Positions 1 through 5,948 of a DNA stretch of 6,050 nt are shown one piece after another. The translations under genes and the position numbers were made by a program. Every line of letters begins with the position of its first letter. Positions within the stretch are counted from its first letter, which is position 1. The notes under the pieces were generated by a model. It saw nothing but the letters and a program-made list of their open reading frames with translations, was not told where the DNA came from and made no database searches. The DNA is taken from the NCBI GenBank assembly GCA_913054485.1, contig CAJXHQ010000205.1, positions 1 through 6,050 of the forward strand, given 5' to 3'. This stretch comes from an uncultured Paracoccaceae bacterium. Its GTDB lineage: Bacteria; Pseudomonadota; Alphaproteobacteria; Rhodobacterales; Rhodobacteraceae.

Positions 1-1300
1 AGTTGCGCGCCGCCATATTTGGCAGCCGCCGCACCACATTGTCGACCGCCAGACGGCGCAGGTTCTCCGGCAGCCGGTCATGCTCCAGCACCTTGACCCC
101 TGCGGCCTGCACCAGGGCGCCGGGACTGCGGGCCAGCGCCATAAGATCGGCGCGTTTCGACCGGCTCTGCCGCCGCAACAGCCGCCCGAGGGCCGAGACC
201 GGATCATCCGCCGAGCGCTGTTCGGAGAAATAGACGGCACCATTCAGCAGCCCCTCGCGGCGCTGGCGCTCCGGTGACAGGGCGAGGCCATGAGAATACA
301 TATGGCTGCGCCCCTGGTGCCGCAGCCCGAAAAACCCGAAGCGCCGCGACACTGCCTTGGCCTCTGCCGCACCGAAACTGGCAATCTGGGCCTGCGTGTG
401 ATCCGTCATGTAGCGCCCGACCAGCCCGTTCCGGTTGCCCAGTCCCTGCGGATGGCGGTCCGCAGAAATCAGCAGCAGCCGGGCATTTTCAATCGCACTT
501 GCCGCCAGCACGCAGGCCCGCGCCCGGACCTCTGCCTGCTGTCCGCCCAGGCTTGCCGCCTCCAGCCGCGCAAACCGCGCGCCGCTGTCATCCGTATGCA
601 GACGGGTAACAGTCGCATCCAGCATCACCCGCACATCCGGCAGTTCCTGCGTTTCAAATTCGGCCCCCGAGCGCAGAATGCTCAGCGGATTGATCCGCGA
701 ACGGGCAAATTGCCAGAAAAAGCCGCTGAAATCTTCGCGATTGATCACCGGCTCCGGCGGCACATTGCCAGAGCGCTTCCAGAACCCCTCCCCGTAGCAG
801 TTCGGACCCAGGTTCAGCATCTTCGCGGCCTTCTCGAAATATGGCTCAAGCGCCTGCCGGGGGACCGGCCAGCCCGACTGCGGCACCCAGGCGCGGGCTT
901 CGAAATCAATCTCGTCAAAGGTGGCGGATTTTCCGGCCCAGCCCAGGGTCGAGCCACCCAATCCGCGGCAGCGCACCCCGAAAGGCTGCTGACCTTCCTC
1001 CCAGGCCGAGGGAAGCGCGCTGTGATAGGCGGCCCGCGTTTTGCGCACAGGCTCCGGAGCATTTTGCGGCATCTCCACTTGGTTCAGCGCCGCATGGTCA
1101 GGTGTCTCCTCCCTGAGCCCGCTTTCCAGCACCAGAATGCGCAGGCCCGACCCGCTCAGCTCCTGTGCTACGGCCAGCCCGCAGGGGCCGCCGCCGACAA
1201 TCACCACATCGCAGTCAAAAGACCTCTCTTCCGGCAGGTCATCGAGACGGCTGATATCCATCACAGCCCCGTCATTCCGGACATGAATCCCCCAATTCAT
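1..1300 (-). CDS. GMC-family FAD-dependent oxidoreductase, N-terminal part (runs off left edge)
   Basis: The minus frame is open from an ATG at 1300 to the window edge: 433 codons with no stop, the last complete one at 4-2. GMC enzymes are flavoproteins that oxidise alcohol groups of sugars, cyclitols or small alcohols. Visible features: an N-terminal Rossmann FAD motif (VVIVGGGPCG at residues 32-41, with acidic E59 in VLESG to hold the ribose), the family's second flavin motif (RGLGGSTLGWAG, 112-123), the VLAASAIENARLLL segment (264-277) and the GLVGRYMTDH segment (292-301). The His-His/Asn catalytic pair lies in the missing C-terminal half, so activity cannot be judged. The start is uncertain: M14 (1261) also fits the family and both have only weak G-rich ribosome sites. 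The long middle part (about 310-430) recalls GMC proteins seen in alphaproteobacterial exopolysaccharide loci (memory, not a search). It is divergent from the aminotransferase, suggesting shared control. Confidence 0.93.
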   Translation of the reverse strand, partial: MNWGIHVRNDGAVMDISRLDDLPEERSFDCDVVIVGGGPCGLAVAQELSGSGLRILVLESGLREETPDHAALNQVEMPQNAPEPVRKTRAAYHSALPSAWEEGQQPFGVRCRGLGGSTLGWAGKSATFDEIDFEARAWVPQSGWPVPRQALEPYFEKAAKMLNLGPNCYGEGFWKRSGNVPPEPVINREDFSGFFWQFARSRINPLSILRSGAEFETQELPDVRVMLDATVTRLHTDDSGARFARLEAASLGGQQAEVRARACVLAASAIENARLLLISADRHPQGLGNRNGLVGRYMTDHTQAQIASFGAAEAKAVSRRFGFFGLRHQGRSHMYSHGLALSPERQRREGLLNGAVYFSEQRSADDPVSALGRLLRRQSRSKRADLMALARSPGALVQAAGVKVLEHDRLPENLRRLAVDNVVRRLPNMAARN

Positions 1301-1449
1301 TCCCCGCCTGCCCCCATGCAGCCGGGTCCGGCATGTCAACTAGCTTGCCAGCGCGCGCCGGCAACTTACCTGTTTTGGGATTTGTGGCCGGCAGGCGCTT
1401 CTGCCGCATGTTCCGGCCAGCAACCGGTTTTGAGCTTTGGGGGAGCAAA
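1301..1449. promoter_or_regulatory. Divergent intergenic region between GMC oxidase and aminotransferase
   Basis: These 149 bp must carry the start signals for two divergent transcription units. No clean sigma-70 promoter can be named on either strand. A perfect 6-bp inverted repeat, CGGCAG (1389-1394) and CTGCCG (1401-1406) with a 6-nt spacer, lies about 45 nt before the aminotransferase start. It could be an operator half-site pair or a leader hairpin; it has no T-run, so it is not an intrinsic terminator. The role is inferred from position only. Confidence 0.45.
1439..1445 (+). promoter_or_regulatory. Ribosome binding site fixing the aminotransferase start at 1450
   Basis: GGGGGAG sits four bases before the ATG at 1450. 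It favours this start over the in-frame ATG at 1333, whose extra 39 residues (Arg/Phe/Gly-rich, no family match) precede the normal start of DegT-type enzymes. Confidence 0.7.
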
Positions 1450-2607
1450 ATGCCGAGAGTTGGACTGCGGGAGATATACTCTCTCGGCCGGGTGATCGCG
1501 AACGGGCAACTGCTGCGCTATGGGCGCGGGCCGCGGGGCTATACCCATCGGTTCGAGACCAGGCTGGCGGAGAAGACCGGAGCCGCCCATGTGCTCACCG
1601 TCAACAGCGGCACCAATGCGCTGATCACCGCGCTGGCGGCGGCCGGCATCGGGCCGGGGGACGAAGTTCTGGTGCCGGCCTATACCTGGGTTGCCAGCGC
1701 ACTGGCGCCGCTGGCGGTCGGCGCGGTGCCGGTTCTTGCGGATGTGGACGAAAGCCTGACCATCAGCCCGGAGGACATCGAGCGCCGGATCACACCCTAC
1801 ACCAAGGCAATCATCCCGGTGCATATGCTGAACCTGGTCTGCGATATGGACCGGATCATGGAGATCGCCCGCCGTCACAATCTCCTGGTCATTGAAGACG
1901 CCTGCCAGGCAGTTGGCATCCGCTACAAGGACCGCCACACCGGCGCGATCGGCCATGCCGGGGCCTTCAGTTTCAACCACTTCAAGAACATCACCTCGGG
2001 CGAGGGCGGCGCCGTGCTGACCAGTGACGAGAGGCTCTATATCCGCGCGCGGATGTATCACGATCCGGGGTCGTTCATCCGCGGTCATGAACATTCGAAC
2101 GAGCCGCTTTTTGCCGGTATGAATTTCCGTGTGTCCGAATTGACCGGCGCGGTGCTCCATGCGCAGCTCACCCGCCTCACACCGCTGGTACGCCGCCTGC
2201 AGGCACGGCGGGCTGTTACGGCCAAGGCTTTTGAAGGATTGAAGAATTGCCGTGTTTCGCCACACCACGACCCGGATAGCGCTGCGGGGCTCTGCGTGAT
2301 CTTCGACGATCCGGAACAGGCTGAAAGCTTCGCCAAGGCCCGCGGCGTCGAGCGGCTGATCGACACCGGCCGCCATGTCTATACCAACTGGGAGGTGCTC
2401 TTCGCCAAGCGCTCCTTCCACCCGAAGATGAACCCCTACGCCTGGGCCAGCCGCGAGGTCGAATACACCACAGATATGTGCCAGGCGACGCTGGATATTC
2501 TCAGCCGCAGCTGCCGGATATCGCTGGGGCCCGGCTACCCGCTGGCCGTTGTCCGCGCCCGCGCCCAGGCTTTGCGGCGGCAGCTGCTGGCACAGGGGGC
2601 CGCATGA
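1450..2607 (+). CDS. DegT/DnrJ/EryC1/StrS-family PLP aminotransferase
   Basis: A 385-residue fold-type I PLP enzyme of the family that moves an amino group from glutamate or glutamine to a keto or aldehyde sugar (usually nucleotide-linked) or to a cyclitol ketone; cytoplasmic. Visible: the VNSGTNAL cofactor phosphate loop (51-58), GDEVLVPAYTWVAS (70-83), the IEDACQA motif (148-154) whose D150 should contact the pyridine nitrogen, and SFNHFKNITSGEGGAVLT (174-191) with K179 as the Schiff-base lysine. The lysine argues for a transaminase rather than the His-containing dehydratase variants. C-terminal landmarks are HVYTNW (309-314) and the SLGPGYP tail (358-364). Length is normal for the family. 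It is the first gene of a plus-strand operon with the esterase and is divergent from the GMC oxidoreductase, which could supply its carbonyl substrate (inference). The overall look also resembles cyclitol aminotransferases of the StsC/BtrR type, but the substrate cannot be assigned. Confidence 0.95.
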   Translation: MPRVGLREIYSLGRVIANGQLLRYGRGPRGYTHRFETRLAEKTGAAHVLTVNSGTNALITALAAAGIGPGDEVLVPAYTWVASALAPLAVGAVPVLADVDESLTISPEDIERRITPYTKAIIPVHMLNLVCDMDRIMEIARRHNLLVIEDACQAVGIRYKDRHTGAIGHAGAFSFNHFKNITSGEGGAVLTSDERLYIRARMYHDPGSFIRGHEHSNEPLFAGMNFRVSELTGAVLHAQLTRLTPLVRRLQARRAVTAKAFEGLKNCRVSPHHDPDSAAGLCVIFDDPEQAESFAKARGVERLIDTGRHVYTNWEVLFAKRSFHPKMNPYAWASREVEYTTDMCQATLDILSRSCRISLGPGYPLAVVRARAQALRRQLLAQGAA

Positions 2608-2657
2608 GCCGCACCCGACCAATCTCCAATACTTCCGCAGAGGTCATAACCCGATGA
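2604..2657 (+). CDS. Possible 17-codon linker ORF joining aminotransferase and esterase
   Basis: An ATG at 2604 overlaps the aminotransferase stop as ATGA. The frame runs 17 codons (MSRTRPISNTSAEVITR) and ends at a TGA (2655-2657) that overlaps the esterase ATG at 2654, again as ATGA. AGGGGG at 2594-2599 lies four bases before its start, a good ribosome site. The arrangement would let ribosomes pass through the gap without leaving the mRNA, coupling the three frames. The peptide has no recognisable features and may matter only by being translated. A chance occurrence is entirely possible. Confidence 0.3.
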   Translation: MSRTRPISNTSAEVITR

Positions 2658-3508
2658 AAGCCCGGTATTTGCTGATCATTCTTCCGCTTGTCTACGGCTA
2701 CGGGCTGCTGACCGTGACCGCCAAGGTGTTCCCGTTCGAACAGATCCAGGCCGTAAAACACGCGCTGGTCGGCATTCCGGACATCAGGATGGTAGAGACC
2801 GGGCGCTACACCGTCGCCGAAGACGCGGAGGAGCATGAGGACAGGCTGGTGCTGGTCACCTATGGCCAGTCCAACGCGGTCAACACCGGCCAGCTTGGAT
2901 ATGAGGTGAAGCACCCGATCTACATGGTTTTCAACGGCGACGCCTACAATTACGCCGACCCAGCCCTGGGCGGCACTGGCGTCAACGCCTCGGTCTGGGG
3001 CCGTGTCGGCGACAATCTGGTGGATCAGGGCATCACGTCGTCCGTGTTTTTTGTGAACACCGGCTGGGGGGCAGCATCAATCTGGGACCTGGGCGAAGGC
3101 CACCGCTTCGACTTTTTCGCCGACCAGATCCGCCAGGCGCAGGCGCGATACGGCAAGATCGACGGTATCCTGATGCACCACGGGGAGCGCAACCACCACA
3201 TGATGGAAGGCTCGGACACCTACCGGGACGGGTTCCAGGTGTTCAACGACCGGGTCCGCGCGCTGACTGATGCGCCGATCTACCTCAGCCAGGTGTCCTA
3301 CTGCGGCGTGCGCAAAGTTGACGAAACACTGCTGTCCATCCAGGATCGCATTATCCGCGAAGTCGACGGCGTGTTGCGCGGACCCAACAGCGATCTGCTG
3401 CTGGAGGTTCAGTACCGCCTGCCCGACCAATGCCATTTCTCTGCCCGCGGTCTGGATGTGCTGGCTGAGATGTGGACAGACTCCGTGACCATCAGCAGCG
3501 AGGATTGA
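2654..3508 (+). CDS. Membrane-anchored SGNH hydrolase, sialate O-acetylesterase-like (SASA type)
   Basis: A 284-residue protein likely to remove acetyl or other acyl esters from a carbohydrate outside the cytoplasm. Residues 1-25 (MKARY then a hydrophobic run LLIILPLVYGYGLL) form a signal anchor or uncleaved signal peptide. The SASA/CE6-type blocks follow in order: YGQSNA (70-75) with nucleophile S73, a GITSSVFFVNTGWGAASI segment (126-143) matching the family's second block, HHGERN (175-180) in place of the usual QGES block, and DQCH (258-261) giving the D-x-x-H pair D258/H261. The catalytic triad is therefore complete. The ATG at 2654 was chosen because it directly precedes the signal anchor and AGAGG (2639-2643) lies ten bases upstream; the longer in-frame start at 2549 sits inside the aminotransferase gene. 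It is 46 bp downstream of the aminotransferase, so probably co-transcribed. Family placement is fairly sure; the acyl group and glycan are unknown. Confidence 0.85.
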   Translation: MKARYLLIILPLVYGYGLLTVTAKVFPFEQIQAVKHALVGIPDIRMVETGRYTVAEDAEEHEDRLVLVTYGQSNAVNTGQLGYEVKHPIYMVFNGDAYNYADPALGGTGVNASVWGRVGDNLVDQGITSSVFFVNTGWGAASIWDLGEGHRFDFFADQIRQAQARYGKIDGILMHHGERNHHMMEGSDTYRDGFQVFNDRVRALTDAPIYLSQVSYCGVRKVDETLLSIQDRIIREVDGVLRGPNSDLLLEVQYRLPDQCHFSARGLDVLAEMWTDSVTISSED

Positions 3509-3516
3509 GCCTCAGC

Positions 3517-4431
3517 TCAGCTGCTCCAGCCGCTCAGATCCCGGTCCAGCAATTGCGATAGCCATGCGACATCCTCGCGGAAATGCTCCTTCAGCTCATC
3601 CTTGAAGACCTCGGGCAGCGGCGCGCGTTTAGCGGTGACCGTATTGTATTTCGCCACCATCTCCCGCAGGCCCAGCCGTTCAATCCCAAACAGCCGTTTG
3701 AAGCCGCCCTTGGCGCGCACCAGCCAGGCCGGCTGGTTGATCAGGAAGGTGCCCAGCCCATGCAGCCGGTGGCGGCGGCTCTCCAGCGCCGGCCGGAACT
3801 CCTGCCGCCCATCATCAGCCAGGCCGAGAAAGGCCAGGCATTCCCGGTAGGCCTTGCCGGTGTCCGCCTTGAAATCATCGAACAGAAGGATCTTTACCTG
3901 CCGGGGCGGGAAGATCTGGCGCAGGCGCTCCACCTGCGCTGCATAGCTGGCGATGGCGCTGTACTGCAGGAACGCCGCCGCCTTGCAATGCTGCGGGATG
4001 TTCCGCCCCGCGCTGCGGCTTTCCTGCAGCCCCCAGGCGGCGATGAAATCACCCTCGGTCTCATACCGGCGGTGATACAGCTCCTGGTGCATGGAATAGA
4101 CCTGCTCCACCGGGTTGCGCAGCATCACGATGATTTTCGCCTGCGGGTCATAAGCCTTGATATTGCGCAGTGCGGCTTCGGAATAGAGATACCAGACCGA
4201 CCCCTCCCCGACCGCAAGCTGATCTTCCGCAGCCTCGGCAAACAGCGCCTCGTAGTCCTCTTGTGTGGCCACAAGCTGCTGGCCCGGAAAATCGGTGGAA
4301 AAGAAACAGGGTTCCTTCGGTTCGCAGAAATGGACGCCCGGGTGACCGCCCAGGTAGCCGGCCATCGCCGTGGTGCCGCTTTTCGGCGCTCCGATGATAA
4401 AGAAATTTGGTTTCGCCATGCTGCCCGTCAC
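3517..4431 (-). CDS. PAPS-dependent sulfotransferase
   Basis: A 304-residue protein of the Sulfotransfer family, which moves a sulfuryl group from PAPS to a hydroxyl or amine of a carbohydrate or small molecule. Near the N-terminus FFIIGAPKSGTT (10-21) is the 5'-phosphosulfate loop with K17. KEPCFFS (39-45) is the usual following block. IVMLRNPVEQVYSMHQ (101-116) is the 3'-phosphate site with R105 and S113. No signal peptide or membrane span is seen, so it is cytosolic and presumably acts on a precursor. The start is a GTG at 4431 overlapping the stop of the upstream dehydrogenase by four bases (GTGA), suggesting translational coupling. An ATG at 4419 gives MAKPNFFIIG, equally family-like, and may be the real start. 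It converges on the esterase gene, with only 8 bp between stop codons. The acceptor is unknown; a surface glycan is the guess from its neighbours. Confidence 0.93.
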   Translation of the reverse strand: MTGSMAKPNFFIIGAPKSGTTAMAGYLGGHPGVHFCEPKEPCFFSTDFPGQQLVATQEDYEALFAEAAEDQLAVGEGSVWYLYSEAALRNIKAYDPQAKIIVMLRNPVEQVYSMHQELYHRRYETEGDFIAAWGLQESRSAGRNIPQHCKAAAFLQYSAIASYAAQVERLRQIFPPRQVKILLFDDFKADTGKAYRECLAFLGLADDGRQEFRPALESRRHRLHGLGTFLINQPAWLVRAKGGFKRLFGIERLGLREMVAKYNTVTAKRAPLPEVFKDELKEHFREDVAWLSQLLDRDLSGWSS

Positions 4432-5255
4432 ACGAACCTGTCCAGCAGAGCATCCGGCAAGAACCGCCTCAGCCGCGCCAGACGCCGCGCATCAGGCCCG
4501 ACCAGGTAGCGGTTTTTGGGCCTCGCATCGGTCAGCGCGCTGACCACCGCTGCTGCGACGGCATCCGGGCTGGATTTCCGCGACGGCCCGTAACTGCCGG
4601 CCCCATTGGCCTGAAACCGGCTGCCATAGACGTCCAGCGCCTCTTCGGGGAATTGGTCCTCCAGTGCCTTGCCCTTGGTGAAAGAGTCTTCCCAGATCCC
4701 AGTGTCGATATTGCCCGGCTGGATCACCGAGACCGAAACCCCGGTCCCGCGCAGCTCGCGGCGCAGGGCGTCGCTCATGCCTTCCATGGCGAATTTCGAC
4801 GCCGCATAAGCTCCGAAGAAGGGAAAGCCGATAAACCCGCTGATCGAACTGATGTTCACCACCCTGCCCTTTGCAGCGCGCAAGCCCGGCAGCACCGCTT
4901 GCAGGACCGCGATGTGGCCAAAGAGGTTCACGTCGAATTCCCGGCGTAATTCTTCAATGGGCAGAAACTCCAGAGGCCTGAGCACCGCCATGCCGGCATT
5001 GTTCACAACACCATCAAGCGGCCTGCCCGCCAGTTCCGCCTTCAGTGCGGCGATACTGTCGGCGCTGGTGATATCCAGCTGCACAGGCTGCATCCGGTCC
5101 TTGCTCAGCGCCTTCAGCGCGTGAACCGCGCCTGTGCTGCGCACTCCGGCCAGCACGTGAAACCCGGCCTGCTCCAGCGCCAGGGCGCAGTGCCGTCCGA
5201 TCCCGCGCGAGGCGCCGGACACCAGAACAGTCTTGGCGTCGCCATGTTCAGTCAT
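4428..5255 (-). CDS. Classical short-chain dehydrogenase/reductase (SDR)
   Basis: A 275-residue NAD(P)-dependent oxidoreductase acting on an alcohol/carbonyl pair. Motifs in order: cofactor loop SGASRGIG (13-20), R39 after the second strand (suggesting NADP(H)), D61 in QLDIT, NNAG (85-88), N110 in DVNLFG, and the catalytic set S137 (NISSISG), Y150 and K154 in AYAASK. PGNIDTG (180-186) follows as usual for this group. All catalytic residues are present. ATG 5255 was chosen because the cofactor-binding strand begins eight residues later, normal for the family; a TTG at 5291 would add 12 residues without support. It overlaps the downstream sulfotransferase by 4 bp, so the two form an operon, and sits 108 bp after a small membrane-protein gene on the same strand. 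The substrate is unknown: a keto-sugar, lipid or xenobiotic carbonyl all remain possible. Confidence 0.93.
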   Translation of the reverse strand: MTEHGDAKTVLVSGASRGIGRHCALALEQAGFHVLAGVRSTGAVHALKALSKDRMQPVQLDITSADSIAALKAELAGRPLDGVVNNAGMAVLRPLEFLPIEELRREFDVNLFGHIAVLQAVLPGLRAAKGRVVNISSISGFIGFPFFGAYAASKFAMEGMSDALRRELRGTGVSVSVIQPGNIDTGIWEDSFTKGKALEDQFPEEALDVYGSRFQANGAGSYGPSRKSSPDAVAAAVVSALTDARPKNRYLVGPDARRLARLRRFLPDALLDRFV

Positions 5256-5285
5256 CTTCGGAAATCTGCCCTGCCCCAATACCCG

Positions 5286-5323
5286 CAACAAACGGGGGAC
5301 AGCAGCAAGCGCGCGTTTCCCCC
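5286..5323 (-). terminator. Possible intrinsic terminator after the small membrane-protein gene
   Basis: Read on the minus strand, GGGGGA (5323-5318) and TCCCCC (5299-5294) form a perfect 6-bp GC-rich stem with an 18-nt loop, followed by GTTTGTTG (5293-5286). It lies in the 108-bp gap before the dehydrogenase gene. The loop is long and the T-tract interrupted, so any termination may be partial and the dehydrogenase/sulfotransferase pair could still receive read-through. Confidence 0.35.
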
Positions 5324-5363
5324 TACCCGAAAACCCTAGGGCGGGGCCCGCAGCTGTCCAGCA

Positions 5364-5684
5364 TCACTTGCCGGAGCGCATCAGAGGTTTCCACAGGATC
5401 AGGAGCACCGAAGGCCAGAAGAGTGTCGCCAGGAAGTCCTTACCCATCTCGTTCCAGTTCACATCCCCGCTGCGCGATATGCCGATCCAGGCGTCGAACA
5501 CCTCGTTCACGGTCTGCAGCAGGGCAACAAAAACCCAAGCGTAAACCACCCTGCGCGGATTCCGCCGCAGAATGAGAACCATTGCCAGGAACAGGGCCAG
5601 GCCAACATTGAGATGCAGCATGCCGTCAGAAAACCAGACGCTGTCTTTCATCCATTCCTTGAGAATAAAAAAACTGCGCTGCAA
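5364..5684 (-). CDS. Small membrane protein with three predicted spans, function unknown
   Basis: A 106-residue protein if the TTG at 5684 is used. Hydrophobic stretches at about 23-39 (HLNVGLALFLAMVLILR region), 46-59 (VVYAWVFVALLQTV) and 84-98 (FLATLFWPSVLLILW) suggest three inner-membrane helices. Polar positions cluster around them: D20 and H24 before helix 1, N60-E61-D64 after helix 2, D83 at the start of helix 3. I recall similar small uncharacterised proteins in alphaproteobacteria with an H...G, N-E..D and K-D pattern, but cannot name a family. The TTG is preceded at five bases by a perfect AAGGAG (5695-5690). An in-frame ATG at 5651 (95 residues) has its own AAGGA (5660-5656) four bases upstream. 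The next 200 bp upstream are open in the same frame but have no ribosome site and no protein-like character. No link to the glycan genes is evident beyond shared strand. Confidence 0.7.
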   Translation of the reverse strand: MQRSFFILKEWMKDSVWFSDGMLHLNVGLALFLAMVLILRRNPRRVVYAWVFVALLQTVNEVFDAWIGISRSGDVNWNEMGKDFLATLFWPSVLLILWKPLMRSGK

Positions 5685-5689
5685 GGGAA

Positions 5690-5695
5690 CTCCTT
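5690..5695 (-). promoter_or_regulatory. Perfect Shine-Dalgarno supporting the TTG start at 5684
   Basis: AAGGAG on the minus strand lies five bases before the TTG, the strongest ribosome site in the window. It is the reason for preferring this rare start codon over the ATG 33 bases downstream. Confidence 0.6.
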
Positions 5696-5738
5696 CTGCA
5701 CCGGATGGCGCAAGATTGTGGGAATGATTCGACTCAGC

Positions 5739-5770
5739 GTTATCTGCTGTCCTTGTCAGTCCGGTGTCAA
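5739..5770 (-). promoter_or_regulatory. Weak candidate promoter for the small membrane-protein gene
   Basis: On the minus strand a perfect TTGACA (5770-5765) is followed after 20 bp by GATAAC (5744-5739), which matches four of six -10 positions. The spacer is longer than the usual 16-18 bp. The location, about 55 bp before the TTG start, is suitable, so this is a candidate only. Confidence 0.25.
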
Positions 5771-5948
5771 ACGGTGAGAAGACACTGTAAAGCGATGGCC
5801 GCAACCGGCCTGGCGAATTAACCCCGCAACTAATTCCTGCGACTGGAACGATGAATGCAATACCGTTGCTGAAACCCACCGGCGCGCGCAACTGTATGCG
5901 GCGTCCAGTCTCTAATGCGCTTTTCCGCGGTCTAAGGCGGGTTTTGTC

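Noticed and set aside
1334..1339. Perfect TTGACA on the minus strand upstream of the GMC gene
   Set aside because: The bases 16-18 nt downstream are G-rich with no -10 likeness, and the box is only about 34 bp from the start codon, leaving almost no leader.
1333..1449. 39-residue N-terminal extension of the aminotransferase
   Set aside because: It exceeds the normal family start, has no strong ribosome site, and GGGGGAG supports initiation at 1450.
290..1495. 401-codon plus-strand open frame opposite the GMC gene
   Set aside because: It lies antisense to a frame with clear FAD-binding motifs, has no ribosome site or domain, and is rich in Arg, Pro, Gln and His as expected from the complement of GC-rich coding DNA.
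1366..2622. 418-codon minus-strand open frame opposite the aminotransferase
   Set aside because: It is antisense to a gene with intact PLP motifs; the translation shows no family pattern and is a GC-bias shadow.
3583..4949. Long plus-strand frames (3583-4509 and 4407-4949) opposite the sulfotransferase and SDR
   Set aside because: Both lie antisense to well-supported genes and have no domain-like content or ribosome sites.
5334..5351. Short palindromes CCCTAGGG and GCGGGGCCCGC between the membrane-protein and SDR genes
   Set aside because: Their loops are too small for a sensible hairpin and the following T-tract is only four bases; the stem at 5294-5323 is the better terminator candidate.
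5685..5891. N-terminal extension of the small membrane protein to 175 residues
   Set aside because: The upstream codons look non-coding, no ribosome site precedes them, and a perfect Shine-Dalgarno inside the extension marks the TTG start.
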